Shown here: piece after piece, positions 5,623 through 6,188 of the stretch
Layout of the letters: each line of letters opens with the position of its first letter
Position numbering within the stretch: position 1 is the stretch's first letter
NCBI GenBank assembly: GCA_938042265.1
Contig: CALIRN010000261.1
Span: forward strand, 1 to 6,188
DNA from: an uncultured Eubacteriaceae bacterium
GTDB lineage: Bacteria; Bacillota; Clostridia; Lachnospirales; CAG-274
Direction of reading: 5' to 3'
Length of the DNA stretch: 6,188 nucleotides
Notes under the pieces: generated by a model
Database searches by the model: none
Told to the model about the DNA's origin: nothing
The model's input: the letters and a program-made list of their open reading frames with translations, nothing else
Program-made: the position numbers and the translations under genes

Positions 5623-6018
5623 ATGAAAATTGCAGTGACATACGATAATGGACAGGTATTCCAGCATTTTGGACATACGGAGAAATTTAAGATTTATGAG
5701 ATTGAGGATCAAAAAGCGGTTGATGTGCAGATAGTTGATACAATGGGCAGCGGACATGGTGCGCTTGCCGGTTTTTTAAGCGATAAGGGCGTTGATGTGC
5801 TTATTTGCGGAGGTATAGGCGCAGGAGCACAAATTGCCCTTGCCGATGCAGGTATTAAGCTGTACGGAGGTGTGACAGGCTCTGCAGATATGGCGGTGAG
5901 TAATTTTTTAAGTGGCAGGCTTGATTACAATCCTAATGTTGAGTGTAATCATCATGACCACGACCATGAGCATGGAGAGAGGCATAGCTGCGGTAATCAT
6001 AGTTGCGGTGATAAATGA
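5623..6018 (+). CDS. NifX/NifB-C-like iron-molybdenum cofactor-binding family protein with His-rich tail
   Basis: This is a 131-aa cytoplasmic protein of the dinitrogenase iron-molybdenum cofactor family (PF02579, the NifX/NifY/NifB C-terminal fold). Family hallmarks are MKIAVTYDNG at the start, FQHFGHTEKFKIYEI (13-27), GSGHGALAGFL (42-52), VDVLICGGIGAGAQ (57-70) and the final strand-turn around GVTGSADMAVSNFLSG (83-98). The last 24 residues form a metal-ligand tail with eight His and three Cys (from Cys108), including HHDHDHEHG and two H-S-C-G units. Members without nif genes are common in gut Clostridia. They are presumed to bind or carry a metal cluster, but the role is not established, and nothing here points to nitrogen fixation. 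The gene stands alone behind a strong promoter. No terminator of the usual kind follows; the next structure is the IS-like hairpin region. Confidence 0.93.
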   Translation: MKIAVTYDNGQVFQHFGHTEKFKIYEIEDQKAVDVQIVDTMGSGHGALAGFLSDKGVDVLICGGIGAGAQIALADAGIKLYGGVTGSADMAVSNFLSGRLDYNPNVECNHHDHDHEHGERHSCGNHSCGDK

Positions 6019-6070
6019 TATTGGTATTTAGTGTATAAGCACGTTCTGCAAAGGAATTTTTAATGTAGTC

Positions 6071-6148
6071 GGTTAAAAAAGAAGTCCAATGGCAAAATGC
6101 TTTTAACCAAGCAAGGAAGTCCCCCACCTCTTAGGTGGCGGGAGTTAC
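6071..6148 (+). mobile_element. Probable right-end remnant of an IS200/IS605 (tnpB-type) element
   Basis: The segment is highly structured. GGTTAAAA (6071-6078) pairs with TTTTAACC (6101-6108) around a 22-nt loop. CCCCCACCT (6121-6129) then pairs with AGGTGG-C-GGG (6133-6142) over a CTT loop with one bulged C, and the segment runs out in GGGAGTTAC. The hairpin CCCCCACCTCTTAGGTGG plus GGGAGTTAC resembles, from memory, the right ends of clostridial tnpB elements, where the 3' end of tnpB and the guide (omega) RNA scaffold lie. No intact tnpB is next to it: the NifX-like gene ends at 6018. A plus-strand frame through 6043-6132 is interrupted by stops and I could not match it to TnpB. A chance structured intergenic element remains possible. 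Confidence 0.5.
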
Positions 6149-6151
6149 TTA

Positions 6152-6185
6152 CCTATCAGTAGGAGTAAAAGCTCCTACTGATAGG
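6152..6185. repeat. Perfect 14-bp palindrome at the window edge
   Basis: CCTATCAGTAGGAG (6152-6165) and CTCCTACTGATAGG (6172-6185) are exact reverse complements with a 6-nt loop TAAAAG. The structure directly follows the IS-like right end. No T run follows inside the window, so it is not clearly a terminator. It could be an element end, a repeat-family unit or a hairpin of the next gene's leader; the window stops 3 nt later. Confidence 0.75.
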
Positions 6186-6188
6186 AGT

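Noticed and set aside
5933..6127. Minus-strand frame antisense to the His-rich tail
   Set aside because: It is the complement of a repetitive His-codon stretch and of the IS-like hairpin, without a ribosome binding site.
6121..6185. Possible CRISPR repeat-spacer start at the right edge
   Set aside because: The two hairpins differ from each other and no repeat recurs at a fixed spacing within the window.

Overview
The window looks like a chromosomal segment of an anaerobic low-GC Firmicute, most likely a gut-type Clostridia (Lachnospiraceae/Oscillospiraceae-like). This rests on the hisS-aspS gene pair, the strong AAGGAG-type ribosome binding sites, the AT-rich spacers with U-tract terminators, a DUF4358-type lipoprotein and a NifX/NifB-like protein with a His-rich tail. 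The genus cannot be fixed from the sequence alone.

Left part (1-700), minus strand: a two-gene unit reading out of the window. It consists of a small GtrA-type membrane protein followed after 2 nt by the start of a family-2 glycosyltransferase that is cut by the window edge. This is the usual pairing for lipid-linked sugar transfer and cell-surface glycan modification.

Positions 700-1690: an AT-rich scar zone. I read a decayed IS30-family transposase C-terminus on the minus strand (796-1119, two frameshifts, N-terminal part missing). It abuts a short plus-strand coding fragment (1150-1350) that still carries what looks like its own rho-independent terminator (1421-1454). About 170 bases of plain AT-rich spacer follow, then a good promoter for the next operon.

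Positions 1690-4865: the hisS-aspS operon (histidyl- and aspartyl-tRNA synthetase), 15 nt apart, closed by a terminator. No T-box leader is visible. HisRS has the YRGERPQKGR version of motif 2. AspRS has an unusual anticodon-loop sequence (RRRVFSH where RRRDxG is expected).

Positions 4865-6020: two independent single-gene units. One is a 152-aa lipoprotein of DUF4358 type preceded by two inverted repeats. The other is a 131-aa NifX/NifB-like metal-cofactor-binding protein with an extended -10 promoter and a His/Cys-rich C-terminal tail.

Right edge (6071-6188): structured non-coding DNA. A bulged CCCCCACCT/AGGTGG-C-GGG hairpin ending in GGGAGTTAC resembles the right end of an IS200/IS605 (tnpB-type) element, with no tnpB next to it here. 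A perfect 14-bp palindrome follows immediately. I found no CRISPR array, tRNA or rRNA. The window is mostly ordinary housekeeping sequence; the parts worth a second look are the two transposon scars, the orphan fragment between them and hisS, and the variant AspRS loop.
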